Part shown: positions 52,329-60,977 of the stretch, piece after piece | Numbering within the stretch: the stretch's first letter is position 1 | Layout of the letters: every line of letters begins with the position of its first letter | Assembly: GCA_045614605.1 (NCBI GenBank) | Contig: JAZLDH010000018.1 | Span: forward strand, 62,001-126,000 | Reading direction: 5' to 3' | From: Onthomorpha sp937906975 | GTDB lineage: Bacteria > Bacteroidota > Bacteroidia > Bacteroidales > P3 | DNA length: 64,000 nt | Program-made: the position numbers and the translations under genes | The notes under the pieces: generated by a model | Told to the model about the DNA's origin: nothing | The model's input: only the letters and a program-made list of their open reading frames with translations | Database searches by the model: none

Positions 52329-53458
52329 AAGCATAACTCATTTCAAAGGGTTAAATACTTTACGATTTCTTGCAGCCTCTTTGGTGGTGCTTCATCATAG
52401 TGCAACTATTGGAAGAAAATATGAATTATTTGACATAGAAAGTTTCAGCTTGTTTAGAAACGGAGCAAATGCAGTTAGTTTTTTCTTTGTTTTAAGCGGA
52501 TTTCTTATAACATATCTTCTTTTAAAAGAAAAGAATCAAACAAAAACAATAGCTATAAAGCAGTTTTATTTAAGGAGAGTAAAGAGAATATGGCCTCTTT
52601 ACTTTCTTTTAATTTTTATAGGTACGATTTTTCTACCATTTTTCTTTTCCATATTTAACATAGAATATGAAATACCTTACACACTCACTCAAACTTGGTA
52701 CTATTTCTTATTTTTCTTTCCAATACTTGTGCTATTCAATTACGGGAACCATTTTTTAGAACCCTTATGGTCAATAGGAGTAGAGGAAGTCTTTTACTTA
52801 ATTTGGGCACCTCTTTTCAAATTTTTCAAAAAGAGCCTTATACCAATCATTTGCATTATAGCAATAAAACTATTACTTGCAATCTTTATTCAAATTCAAG
52901 GAATAGATATTTCAAATAACGTTTACGCATTTTTAATTCACAATTACAGCTTTGAAACAATGGCAATAGGAGCCTTGGGAGCTTATATAATCTTTATTAC
53001 CCCCCTATAAACGATTGGAAACCAAGATATTATTTAGTAAACCCATAAAATATACTATCTATCTTTTAGTAATAATCTACCTTTGTTTTAATATAAATAT
53101 TGATAACCCTATTTGGAATTTCGTTTTCAAAACACCCGTTCTTTCTCCTTTGATAGTGTCGTTTCTTTACCTTTATATTATAATTTCTTACCCGCTTTCA
53201 TTCAAAGAAAAACAAGAAAACAAAGCCCTATTCTTTTTAGGAGAAATCTCATACGGCATTTATATGTATCACATGGGCGTAATGTTTGCAGTAGTCTTGG
53301 TAATCTCCAAACTAAAAGCCTTTATTCCAAATAGTTTGTTAATAATAACCTTTCTAATTTCAGTCTTTTTACTTACAATTGTAATATCCTCTTTATCAAA
53401 ACGTTACTTTGAGAATTTTTTTCTAAGAAAAAAAGAAAAAAAGCAAAGAAAAATTTGA
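52321..53458 (+). pseudogene. Acyltransferase 3 family protein, frameshifted at a C6 tract
   Basis: Membrane acyltransferase of the OafA/NodX type, which adds acetyl or other acyl groups to surface polysaccharides. The first frame (52321-53010) has LNTLRFLAASLVVLHHSATIG with the catalytic His, FFVLSGFLITYLLLKEK, YLRRVKRIWPLYF and LWSIGVEEVFYLIW. It stops right after a run of six C at 53000-53005. Reading with five C continues as ITPYKRLETKILFSKP into the second frame to 53458, which supplies the remaining helices and ISYGIYMYHMGV. Joined, about 378 residues, the family norm. It is a mutation, a phase-variable tract or a sequencing error; the sequence alone does not decide. Confidence 0.85.
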
Positions 53459-53504
53459 AAAAAGTAAAGAAAAAATTAAAAAAAGTAAAGAAAAATTTTC
53501 TTAA
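53443..53504 (+). repeat. A-rich tandem repeat, period 21 bases
   Basis: Three units starting GCAAAGAAAAA, GTAAAGAAAAAA and GTAAAGAAAAA at 53443, 53464 and 53485; the first overlaps the stop codon of the acyltransferase. Same period and style as 15368-15424. Confidence 0.65.
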
Positions 53505-53542
53505 TTCTTTGTACTAATAATTGTTGTTATAAATAAAATGAT

Positions 53543-53550
53543 TATTTTTG
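53543..53550 (+). promoter_or_regulatory. -7 promoter box of the restriction-modification genes
   Basis: TATTTTTG, 24 bases before the endonuclease ATG. Confidence 0.55.
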
Positions 53551-53574
53551 CATAGAACAATATTTTAACCTTTT

Positions 53575-54249
53575 ATGATACAGGAATTAACAATAGAAAA
53601 TTTAATCAAGAGTGCAAGGGAATTTTGTGAAAAGAAAAGCGGAGTTTTTAGAAAAGAACTATTTGGCGTAACAGATGGTAAGGCTGTTGGCACTTTTGTA
53701 GAGCATTTATTCAAGAATTTCTTGTCTCAACAATATGATTTAACGATAGGCAACTCTTCTAATGGATTAGATTTGCCTTATTTGAACACAGATATTAAAG
53801 TTACTTCAATAAAACAACCTCAATCAAGTTGTCCTTATAAAGATAGTAAACAAAAAATATATGGTTTAGGATATAATTTAATAGTTTTCGTATATAAAAA
53901 GGAAGATGACGAAAAAAGAAAAGAGGGAAAATTAGACTTTTTGTCATGTGTTTTTGTAGAAGCAGGACGAACAGCAGATTATCAAACAACTTCAGGTTTA
54001 TTAAATATTATCAATAATAATGGAAATGTTGATGATGTATTTGCTTTTTTATCAGATCACAAGATTCCTGCCGATGAAGTAACGTTGTATAATATGGCAG
54101 AAGAGATTTTAAAAAATCCTCCTTTGATTGGCTATTTGACAATCTCGAATGCGTTGCAATGGAGATTGCAATATGGAAGAATAGTGTCATTAAATGAAGA
54201 TGTAGATGGTATTACGACTATTGTAAAGTATGTTATCGAAAACAAATAA
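53575..54249 (+). CDS. Probable type II restriction endonuclease
   Basis: 224 residues, soluble. The fold is inferred to be PD-(D/E)XK: FVEHLFKNFLSQQYD, a Gly-rich NGLDLPYLN segment and TDIKVTSIK giving an acidic residue followed by xK. A C-terminal region NPPLIGYLTISNALQWRLQYGR may bind DNA. No specific REase family is recognised. The identity rests mostly on context: the adenine methyltransferase gene starts 20 bases before its stop codon, as in many type II systems. Confidence 0.68.
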   Translation: MIQELTIENLIKSAREFCEKKSGVFRKELFGVTDGKAVGTFVEHLFKNFLSQQYDLTIGNSSNGLDLPYLNTDIKVTSIKQPQSSCPYKDSKQKIYGLGYNLIVFVYKKEDDEKRKEGKLDFLSCVFVEAGRTADYQTTSGLLNIINNNGNVDDVFAFLSDHKIPADEVTLYNMAEEILKNPPLIGYLTISNALQWRLQYGRIVSLNEDVDGITTIVKYVIENK

Positions 54250-55765
54250 TAGGATAGAATACGGCGATTGGCAAACAAGTTTGGAATTAGCTCTTGAAGT
54301 ATGTAAATTATTAAAAGAAATAGGGGTGAATCCAAAAGTAATTGTAGAACCAACTTGTGGAAAAGGAAATTTTATCTTGGCTGCTTTACAAACTTTTGAA
54401 GATATAGAAGATGTTTATGGAATAGAAATTTATAAACCCTATATTGATGAATTAGAAAGTGCGCTTGGGCAATATGATATTGATAATCCCCGAAAAGTTA
54501 AGCCTACAATTCATTTGTATAATCAAAGTATTTTTGAGTTCGATTTTGCTAAAATAGAAAATGATTTAAACGATAGAGAAATTTTAGTATTGGGAAATCT
54601 TCCTTGGGTAACAAATAGTAAGTTGAGTGTAATAGGTAGTGATAATTTACCTGAGAAAACAAATTTTAAAAACTTGGGTGGATTAGATGCTATGATGGGT
54701 AAAAGCAATTTTGATATAGCAGAATCTATTTGTTGTCAAATGATAAATTTCTTAATAGGTAAAAAAGCACATCTTTCCCTTTTATTAAAAAATTCGGTTG
54801 TAAAGAATATTTTATATAAACAAGAAAACTCTCCTCTTTCTATTAGTAATATTCAGCAATATAACATAGATACAAAAAAAGAATTTAGAGCCTCTGTTGC
54901 GGCATGCTTATTTGATTGCTCATTTAAGGAAAAATATAGTAAGTCTTGTACAGTAAAGGATTTTTATACAAGAGATAATCTACAAAAATATGGTTGGGTA
55001 GGAGGGAAATTTGTCTCTAATTTAGAATTTTATAGAGACAATTCATTTATAGATGGAGAATCTCAGTTGGAGTGGCGTTCGGGAATAAAGCATGATTGTG
55101 CAAAAGTTATGGAATTAACTTTTGATGGCAGTCAATATGTTAATGGATATGGTGAAAAGGTAGAAATTGAAAATGATTTGCTTTATCCTTTATTAAAAAG
55201 TTCAGATATTAAAGAAGGTATTATTTCATCTACAACAAAATATGTGATAATTACACAACAATCCCCCTCTGATGACACTCAATTTATAAGACTTAAATAT
55301 CCTAAAACTTATTCTTATTTATTATCTCATTCAAAAGAATTGGATAATAGAGCAAGTAGAGTTTACAAAGGACGTCCAAGATTTTGTATGTTTGGAATAG
55401 GCGAATATTCTTTTAAGCCTTATAAAATTGCAGTCTCAGGATTGTATAAAAAAATCAATTTTTCAATCATAACACCAATAAATAACAAAAGTGTAATGTT
55501 AGATGACACTTGTTATGTCTTAGGCTTTGATACATTAGAGGAAGCAAAAATGATACAAGGACTTTTAAACACCAAACAAGTTCAAGAATTTATAAAATCT
55601 ATTGTTTTTACAGATGCAAAACGTGTTATAAATAAAGAAGTATTGATGCGTATAGATTTGTTGAAACTAATAGAACATCTATCAAACTTAGAAAAACAAG
55701 AAAAACAACAATATTACAAATATTTAAAATCAAATATTATACCAACACAAATGTCTTTATTCTAA
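54230..55765 (+). CDS. N6-adenine DNA methyltransferase (type II, gamma class)
   Basis: 511 residues. N-terminal SAM motif I VEPTCGKGNFILAAL preceded by EYGDWQTSLELA, then catalytic motif IV GNLPWVTNS (an NPPW variant with Leu), in the order typical of the gamma class. The second half (about 250-511) is a likely target-recognition domain, with SRVYKGRPRFCMFGIGEYSF recalling Eco57I/TaqI-like methylases. Protects DNA from the endonuclease upstream; the recognition site cannot be read from sequence. Starts inside the endonuclease gene. Confidence 0.88.
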   Translation: MLSKTNNRIEYGDWQTSLELALEVCKLLKEIGVNPKVIVEPTCGKGNFILAALQTFEDIEDVYGIEIYKPYIDELESALGQYDIDNPRKVKPTIHLYNQSIFEFDFAKIENDLNDREILVLGNLPWVTNSKLSVIGSDNLPEKTNFKNLGGLDAMMGKSNFDIAESICCQMINFLIGKKAHLSLLLKNSVVKNILYKQENSPLSISNIQQYNIDTKKEFRASVAACLFDCSFKEKYSKSCTVKDFYTRDNLQKYGWVGGKFVSNLEFYRDNSFIDGESQLEWRSGIKHDCAKVMELTFDGSQYVNGYGEKVEIENDLLYPLLKSSDIKEGIISSTTKYVIITQQSPSDDTQFIRLKYPKTYSYLLSHSKELDNRASRVYKGRPRFCMFGIGEYSFKPYKIAVSGLYKKINFSIITPINNKSVMLDDTCYVLGFDTLEEAKMIQGLLNTKQVQEFIKSIVFTDAKRVINKEVLMRIDLLKLIEHLSNLEKQEKQQYYKYLKSNIIPTQMSLF

Positions 55766-55791
55766 AATAAGGTGATTAAATACAAACAACT

Positions 55792-56874
55792 ATGAAAGAA
55801 GATTGGTCAGAAATCGTGTTTTGTTTAAGTAAATTAAAAAGAAAAGATTTAAAGGAATTAGAATATCAAAGAGAAATAGAGCGTTGTTTAACACTTTTAG
55901 GTTGGAAAGAGTATAATGGAACTTTAAAATCGCAAGTAACTATACCTATTGGTAATGGTAATTTAATACGTCCTGATATAGTTCTTTATAAAGAAAATGT
56001 AGCAATCCTGCCTATTGAAATAAAAAAAGCAAATATTGGTTGTGGCTCTAAGCAATCATCTCAATTATTTTCTTATATGCGTCAATTAAAGTTGAATTTT
56101 GGTTTGTATATAGGTGAAAATATCCAACTTTTTTATGATACTCCTAATGATTCCGAAGAAGCTATTTGTGTTTTTAAAGTTGAATTTTTAGAAGATGATG
56201 AAAAAGGATTGGAATTGTGTGATTTATTGTCTTATGATAATTGTAGTAAAGAAAAATTAGAGGAATTTAGTAAAGATTGCTACGAAAAAATAATCGAAAC
56301 CAAGAATTTAAAACAACGTTTAAATGATTTTTTATCTCCTGCCAATCAAAAAAATAACATAAAAGACTTAATCAAAACTAAATTTCTTGAAGAAGGATTC
56401 AAAGAAGAGAATATAGAAAAAGAATTAGAGAATATAAGCTTTAATATTTATAGAAAACAAGAAGAAATACGCATTGAACTACCTAAAATAAGCCAAAATA
56501 GACAATGCAATTCTGAAAGAAATAATTCTAAGCACTTATTTAATGGTCAATATCATTGTATGGGTCGTTATGCTTTAGAAGCAATAAGAGATATTGTAAG
56601 AAATAATCCAAAAATTACTTTTTCTGAATTAGAAAAGTTTATTCCGGAAGAATTGCAAAATAGAACTAATGGTATTATTGAAAGATTAGAAGATGTTAAA
56701 GCAAGAAAATTTGGTTCAAAAGATACGGGTAAGAGATATTTTATGGAAGAAGATGAAATAATTCACCTTTTTGATGGAACACAAGTCGTGGTTTACACTC
56801 AGTGGGTTAGTTATGGTAATTTTAAAGTGTTTAAAAAAGCAATTGAAAAATATTATCATATAGAAGAAAAGTAG
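55792..56874 (+). CDS. HsdR_N-type nuclease-domain protein
   Basis: 360 residues. The N-terminal about 150 residues match the type I restriction R-subunit N-terminal nuclease domain: RPDIVLYKENVAILPIEIKKA is the PD...ExK core and SSQLFSYMRQL followed by LYIGENIQLFY the downstream segment. There is no helicase. The C-terminal part (about 250-360, GQYHCMGRYALEAIRDIV and ITFSELEKFIPEEL) looks like a winged-helix plus sheet module. It lies 26 bases behind the methyltransferase and may be an accessory or second effector of that system. Confidence 0.78.
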   Translation: MKEDWSEIVFCLSKLKRKDLKELEYQREIERCLTLLGWKEYNGTLKSQVTIPIGNGNLIRPDIVLYKENVAILPIEIKKANIGCGSKQSSQLFSYMRQLKLNFGLYIGENIQLFYDTPNDSEEAICVFKVEFLEDDEKGLELCDLLSYDNCSKEKLEEFSKDCYEKIIETKNLKQRLNDFLSPANQKNNIKDLIKTKFLEEGFKEENIEKELENISFNIYRKQEEIRIELPKISQNRQCNSERNNSKHLFNGQYHCMGRYALEAIRDIVRNNPKITFSELEKFIPEELQNRTNGIIERLEDVKARKFGSKDTGKRYFMEEDEIIHLFDGTQVVVYTQWVSYGNFKVFKKAIEKYYHIEEK

Positions 56875-56938
56875 TAATAAAAAACTATTTATTTTGTTTA
56901 AATCTTTTCTTAGTTTTTGTAAAATCAAAGAAAAGGTT

Positions 56939-56946
56939 TATTTTTG
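56939..56946 (+). promoter_or_regulatory. -7 promoter box of the S46 peptidase gene
   Basis: TATTTTTG with TTTG at 56916-56919 (19-base spacing), 35 bases before the ATG. Confidence 0.65.
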
Positions 56947-56981
56947 TAAACTAAATAATTATTAACCAAAAGCGAATTAAG

Positions 56982-59132
56982 ATGAAAAGAATTACAACAT
57001 TGTTTTTATTAGCTATGTTTGCGTTTTCACCGTTGGTAAAGGCAGACGAAGGTATGTGGCTTTTGATGTCTATTGACAAGCAAACATACAAGGAAATGAA
57101 AAAGAAGGGTTTGAAACTTACCTCTAAACAAATCTACGACATTAACAACGCTTCTTTAAAGGATGCTATCATTCAATTTGGTAGAGGTTGTACAGGAGAA
57201 ATTGTTTCTGACCAAGGATTGATTTTAACTAATCACCACTGCGGTTATCCTCAAATTCAACAACACTCAACCGTAGAACACGATTATTTAAGCAATGGAT
57301 TTTGGGCGTATAACCAAAGTGAAGAACTTCCAAACCCAGGATTGACAGCTAAATTCTTTATCAGAATGGAAGATGTTACAGACCAAGTATTAAAAGGCGT
57401 AACAAACGAAATGAATGAGAATGAAAGAGCAAAAATAGTTCGTGCTAACTCAAAGAAAATAAAAGAAGAAACAGAAAAAGGTACAACCTACACAGCAGAA
57501 GTTTCTACAATGTTCAACGGAAACCAATACATACTATTTGTATATGAGGTTTACGAAGACGTACGTTTAGTAGGAGCTCCACCTTCATCAATCGGAAAAT
57601 TCGGAGCCGATACAGACAACTGGATGTGGCCAAGACACACAGGCGATTTCTCAGTATTTAGAGTTTATGCTGACAAAAACGGAAAGCCAGCTAAGTATTC
57701 AAAAGACAATGTTCCTTTGAAACCAAAACATTTCTTACCAATCTCATTGAAAGGTGTAAAAGAAAATGATTTTGTTATGATAATAGGTTATCCAGGAACA
57801 ACAGACCGTTTCTTAACATCGTTTGGTGTAGAACAAGCCATAGATACTTACAACCCATCTGTTGTAACAGCTCGTACAGCTTTAAGAAACGTAATGCAAG
57901 CCGATATGTTACAAGAACCAAGAGTAAGAATACAATACGCAAGTAAGTTTGCATCACTTTCAAACTATTGGAAATTCTACCAAGGACAAACAACATGTTT
58001 GAAAAACCTTGATGTAAAAAGCTCAAAACAAGCCTTAGAAAACCGTTTTGCACAGTGGATTGAAAAAGACGCATCTCGCAAAGCAGAATATGGCGAAGTA
58101 TTGAAAAATCTTGCAGCAGCATATCAAGCAACAGGCGAATATGAATTGTTAAGAGTTTACACTAACGAAGCAATCCTAAGAGGCTCATCAGTATTCTCAA
58201 TAGCAAGACAACTAAGACCGCTTGAAGAAGAATTAAGCAAAAACGGAAAATCAGAAAAAGCAAAAGAAATTGCAGCAAAACTTAAAACACAATTTGCAGG
58301 TGTGTTTAAGGATTACAACATCATAACAGAAGAAAAATTATTTGCAGCAGGTCTTGACGTATTCTTCCGTAACGTTCCAATCCTTCACCAATCACCAGAA
58401 TTTTTATCAAATGCCTTTGCAAACGGTTACGACTTCAAGCAAATAGCAAACGATATTTTCAAAACATCTCTATTAGTAGAACAAGAAAATCTTAACAAAC
58501 TATTAGACAACCTTGATGTAACACAAATCACTAACGACCCAGCTTACATATTAACAAACCAATTCATTTCAAACCTTAACGAAAAACTTGCCTCTGTTAG
58601 AGAAGAAAGAGAAAGCCTAAATCGTTCAAATCGTTTGTTCGTAAAAGGAGTAATGGAAATGGATAAAAACAAACACTTTGCACCAAATGCAAACCTTACA
58701 ATCCGTTACACATACGGAACAGTACGTCCATACGAACCAAAAGACGGAATTACCTATAAGTATATCACAACATTAGACGGAGTAATGGCAAAAGAAGACA
58801 ACTCTTCTTGGGAATTTACCGTTCCTTCAAAGCTTAGACTTCTTTATGAAACAAAAGACTATGGTCAATACGCAGAAAACGGAAGCGTTCCTGTGGCATT
58901 CATAGCAGACCTTGACATAACAGGAGGAAACTCTGGATCTCCAACAATCAATGCTAAGGGAGAATTAGTCGGAATAGCATTTGACGGAAACTGGGAAGCA
59001 ATGAGCGGAAACATAGCTTTCAATCCAGACCTTCAAAGATGTATTTCAGTAGATATACGTTACGTTCTATTCATAATAGACAAGTATGCAGGAGCAACAA
59101 ACTTGATAAAAGAAATGAAAATCGTAAAATAA
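56982..59132 (+). CDS. S46 family dipeptidyl-peptidase (DPP7-like)
   Basis: 716 residues with signal peptide (MKRITTLFLLAMFAFSPLVKA) and DEGMWLL at the mature N-terminus, as in P. gingivalis DPP7 and DPP11. Catalytic triad: LTNHHCGY (His), GDFSVFRVY (Asp), TGGNSGSP (Ser). Residue Ser+18 is Gly (AFDGNW); in this family Gly there goes with hydrophobic P1 specificity (DPP7) and Arg with Asp/Glu (DPP11), so DPP7-like is favoured. Releases dipeptides in the periplasm for peptide-based growth. Own promoter and terminator. Confidence 0.94.
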   Translation: MKRITTLFLLAMFAFSPLVKADEGMWLLMSIDKQTYKEMKKKGLKLTSKQIYDINNASLKDAIIQFGRGCTGEIVSDQGLILTNHHCGYPQIQQHSTVEHDYLSNGFWAYNQSEELPNPGLTAKFFIRMEDVTDQVLKGVTNEMNENERAKIVRANSKKIKEETEKGTTYTAEVSTMFNGNQYILFVYEVYEDVRLVGAPPSSIGKFGADTDNWMWPRHTGDFSVFRVYADKNGKPAKYSKDNVPLKPKHFLPISLKGVKENDFVMIIGYPGTTDRFLTSFGVEQAIDTYNPSVVTARTALRNVMQADMLQEPRVRIQYASKFASLSNYWKFYQGQTTCLKNLDVKSSKQALENRFAQWIEKDASRKAEYGEVLKNLAAAYQATGEYELLRVYTNEAILRGSSVFSIARQLRPLEEELSKNGKSEKAKEIAAKLKTQFAGVFKDYNIITEEKLFAAGLDVFFRNVPILHQSPEFLSNAFANGYDFKQIANDIFKTSLLVEQENLNKLLDNLDVTQITNDPAYILTNQFISNLNEKLASVREERESLNRSNRLFVKGVMEMDKNKHFAPNANLTIRYTYGTVRPYEPKDGITYKYITTLDGVMAKEDNSSWEFTVPSKLRLLYETKDYGQYAENGSVPVAFIADLDITGGNSGSPTINAKGELVGIAFDGNWEAMSGNIAFNPDLQRCISVDIRYVLFIIDKYAGATNLIKEMKIVK

Positions 59133-59137
59133 ATCAA

Positions 59138-59166
59138 AAAGGGAGGTTTAAACGCCTCCCTTTATT
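59138..59166 (+). terminator. Terminator after the S46 peptidase
   Basis: Stem AAAGGGAGG / CCTCCCTTT with an 8-base loop and a T-rich tail. Confidence 0.85.
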
Positions 59167-59180
59167 TATCTTGTAAAAAT

Positions 59181-59696
59181 ATGAGTAAGATTATAAAAAC
59201 AGATTTAGCCGAACGAATTGAACAACTAATAGCAGAGGCAAAGAAACGTACTATATCGGCTGTCAATACAGCGATAGTTTATACCTATTACGAAATAGGA
59301 AAAATGATAGTGGAAGATGAACAACAAGGAGAAGAAAGAGCAAAATATGGAAAGGCTATATTAAAAGACATATCTTTGCGCCTTACAAATAAATTCGGTA
59401 GAGGCTTTTCGGTAGATAATCTTGAAAATATGAGACGTTTTTATTTAGTATACTCAAATTCCGAAACACTGTCTCGGAATTTAGGTTTCACTCTTAGTTG
59501 GTCTCATTATCTTAAACTTATACGTATAGATAATCCAGAAGAACGTAGGTTTTATGAAATAGAAGCAAGGGAAAATAATTGGAGTTTAAGGGAATTGCAA
59601 AGACAATTTGATAGTTCATTATACGAACGCTTACAATTAAGTCGTGATAAAGAAGGAATAAAAGAATTGTCTCAAAAAGGGCAAATAAAATATTAA
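59181..59696 (+). CDS. DUF1016 (YhcG-like) N-terminal domain, truncated
   Basis: 171 residues: the DUF1016 N-terminal DNA-binding-like domain (IVYTYYEIGKMIVEDEQQGEERAKYGK, GRGFSVDNLENMRRFYLVY, LSWSHYLKLIRI, WSLRELQRQ). Full-length family members are about twice as long and carry a PD-(D/E)XK nuclease domain. Here a stop follows residue 171 and no remaining nuclease sequence is found downstream. Either an inactive remnant or a stand-alone domain. Confidence 0.8.
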   Translation: MSKIIKTDLAERIEQLIAEAKKRTISAVNTAIVYTYYEIGKMIVEDEQQGEERAKYGKAILKDISLRLTNKFGRGFSVDNLENMRRFYLVYSNSETLSRNLGFTLSWSHYLKLIRIDNPEERRFYEIEARENNWSLRELQRQFDSSLYERLQLSRDKEGIKELSQKGQIKY

Positions 59697-59716
59697 AAGC
59701 TTAAAATAATGTAATT

Positions 59717-60939
59717 ATGAAAGATGTAGATTGCGACTTGACTTATGCCTTGGATTCAGAGGGAAAACTTGTGAATATCAAGCAAGTGGAATCTGGTAAA
59801 AAGTGTAATTGCATTTGTCCTGCGTGTGAAGAACTATTAGTAGCGAAAAAAGGGGAAATTCGCAAGCATCATTTTGCACATTCTTCGGGAAAAAATTGCA
59901 AACACGCAATTGAAAGTATGTTACATCATCTTGCAAAAGATAAATTTCAAGAAGCGTTTTACAAAAATGAAGAATTTATATTCAATATGAGCATAAATCG
60001 TATTGTAGTAAGAAAAAAGAATGTAAAAACATTACAAAACAAAATTGTTGTGAAATAAAAACAATCAAAATTAATCTAAAAGACGATTATGATACTTGCG
60101 AACAAGAACAAGTCTATAATAAGAATAATCGCCGTTCAGATTTAAAAATATATTCTTCTACGAATCCAGATTTAGAACCTATATACTTGGAATTTTGTGT
60201 TACACACGCAAGTGATTCTGAAAAGTTGCATAGTGGAAATAAAATAATAGAAATCTTAATTGAAAAAGAAAAGGATATTTTTGATATAATAGAGAATGGA
60301 ATTATAGAAACTAAAAGTAATAATAAAGAAGAGTTGAATAAAATTAGTTTCTATGGCTTTGAAAAAAAAGATTTTTGTGCAGATATTCTATGTAAAGATT
60401 TTTTTGCAGATGACATGGAAGAAGATTGGTATGCAGAGGAGATGGAAGATTCTTGTATGGAGAACTTAAACAAAGATTTTAGTGTAGATAATTTATACAA
60501 AAAAAGAGGATTAGTAAGATTTAAATTGTTTGATAATGGAATAATGGAATGTAAAGAATATAAAACAGATAGCAAACAAAGTATTAAACATGAAGATGAT
60601 TCTATTTATGATATATGTTTCTATGTTGATAATCCTATGCAAGAACGTGACAAAATTTATAATAGAATGAAGTATATATGTTATGATAAATTTAAAATAA
60701 AAAATTGTGAACTTTGTAAAAATTACGTTGATGCTTTTTATAAAGATAGGAAAATTTGTGCGAAGTTTGAAAAACATATTATAAAAGAGGAGACAACTCG
60801 TGCAATTTACTGTAGTCATTTTCAAATTGACGATGAATACATGAATAATAGGATAAGGGAGGGAATAGAAGAATATAGATTTGATGTGTTATTTTGTAAA
60901 CAACAACTAAAAGAACAACCTCAATTAAATTTTGATTAA
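59717..60939 (+). pseudogene. CoiA-like nuclease-family gene with a frameshift
   Basis: First frame 59717-60058: a CoiA-type zinc-binding N-terminus with ICPACEELLVAKKGEIRKHHFAHSSGK. It ends at a stop in KTLQNKIVVK. The next frame, readable back to about 60043, has NRRSDLKIYSSTNPDLEPIYLEF followed by CVTHASDSEKLHSGNKIIEI, the PD...ExK nuclease core, and runs to 60939. One base lost in the A-rich stretch about 60036-60044 would explain the break. Joined, about 406 residues. The C-terminus has a Cys cluster (CELCKNYV...CAKF...YCSHF). Role in natural transformation (CoiA) or phage defence is unproven. Confidence 0.75.
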
Positions 60940-60977
60940 AAATAAAATCGTCAATACGAATTGACGATTTTATTTTT
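60938..60977. terminator. Bidirectional terminator
   Basis: Perfect 18-base stem AAAAATAAAATCGTCAAT / ATTGACGATTTTATTTTT with loop ACGA, between the convergent genes ending at 60939 and 60970. Confidence 0.85.
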
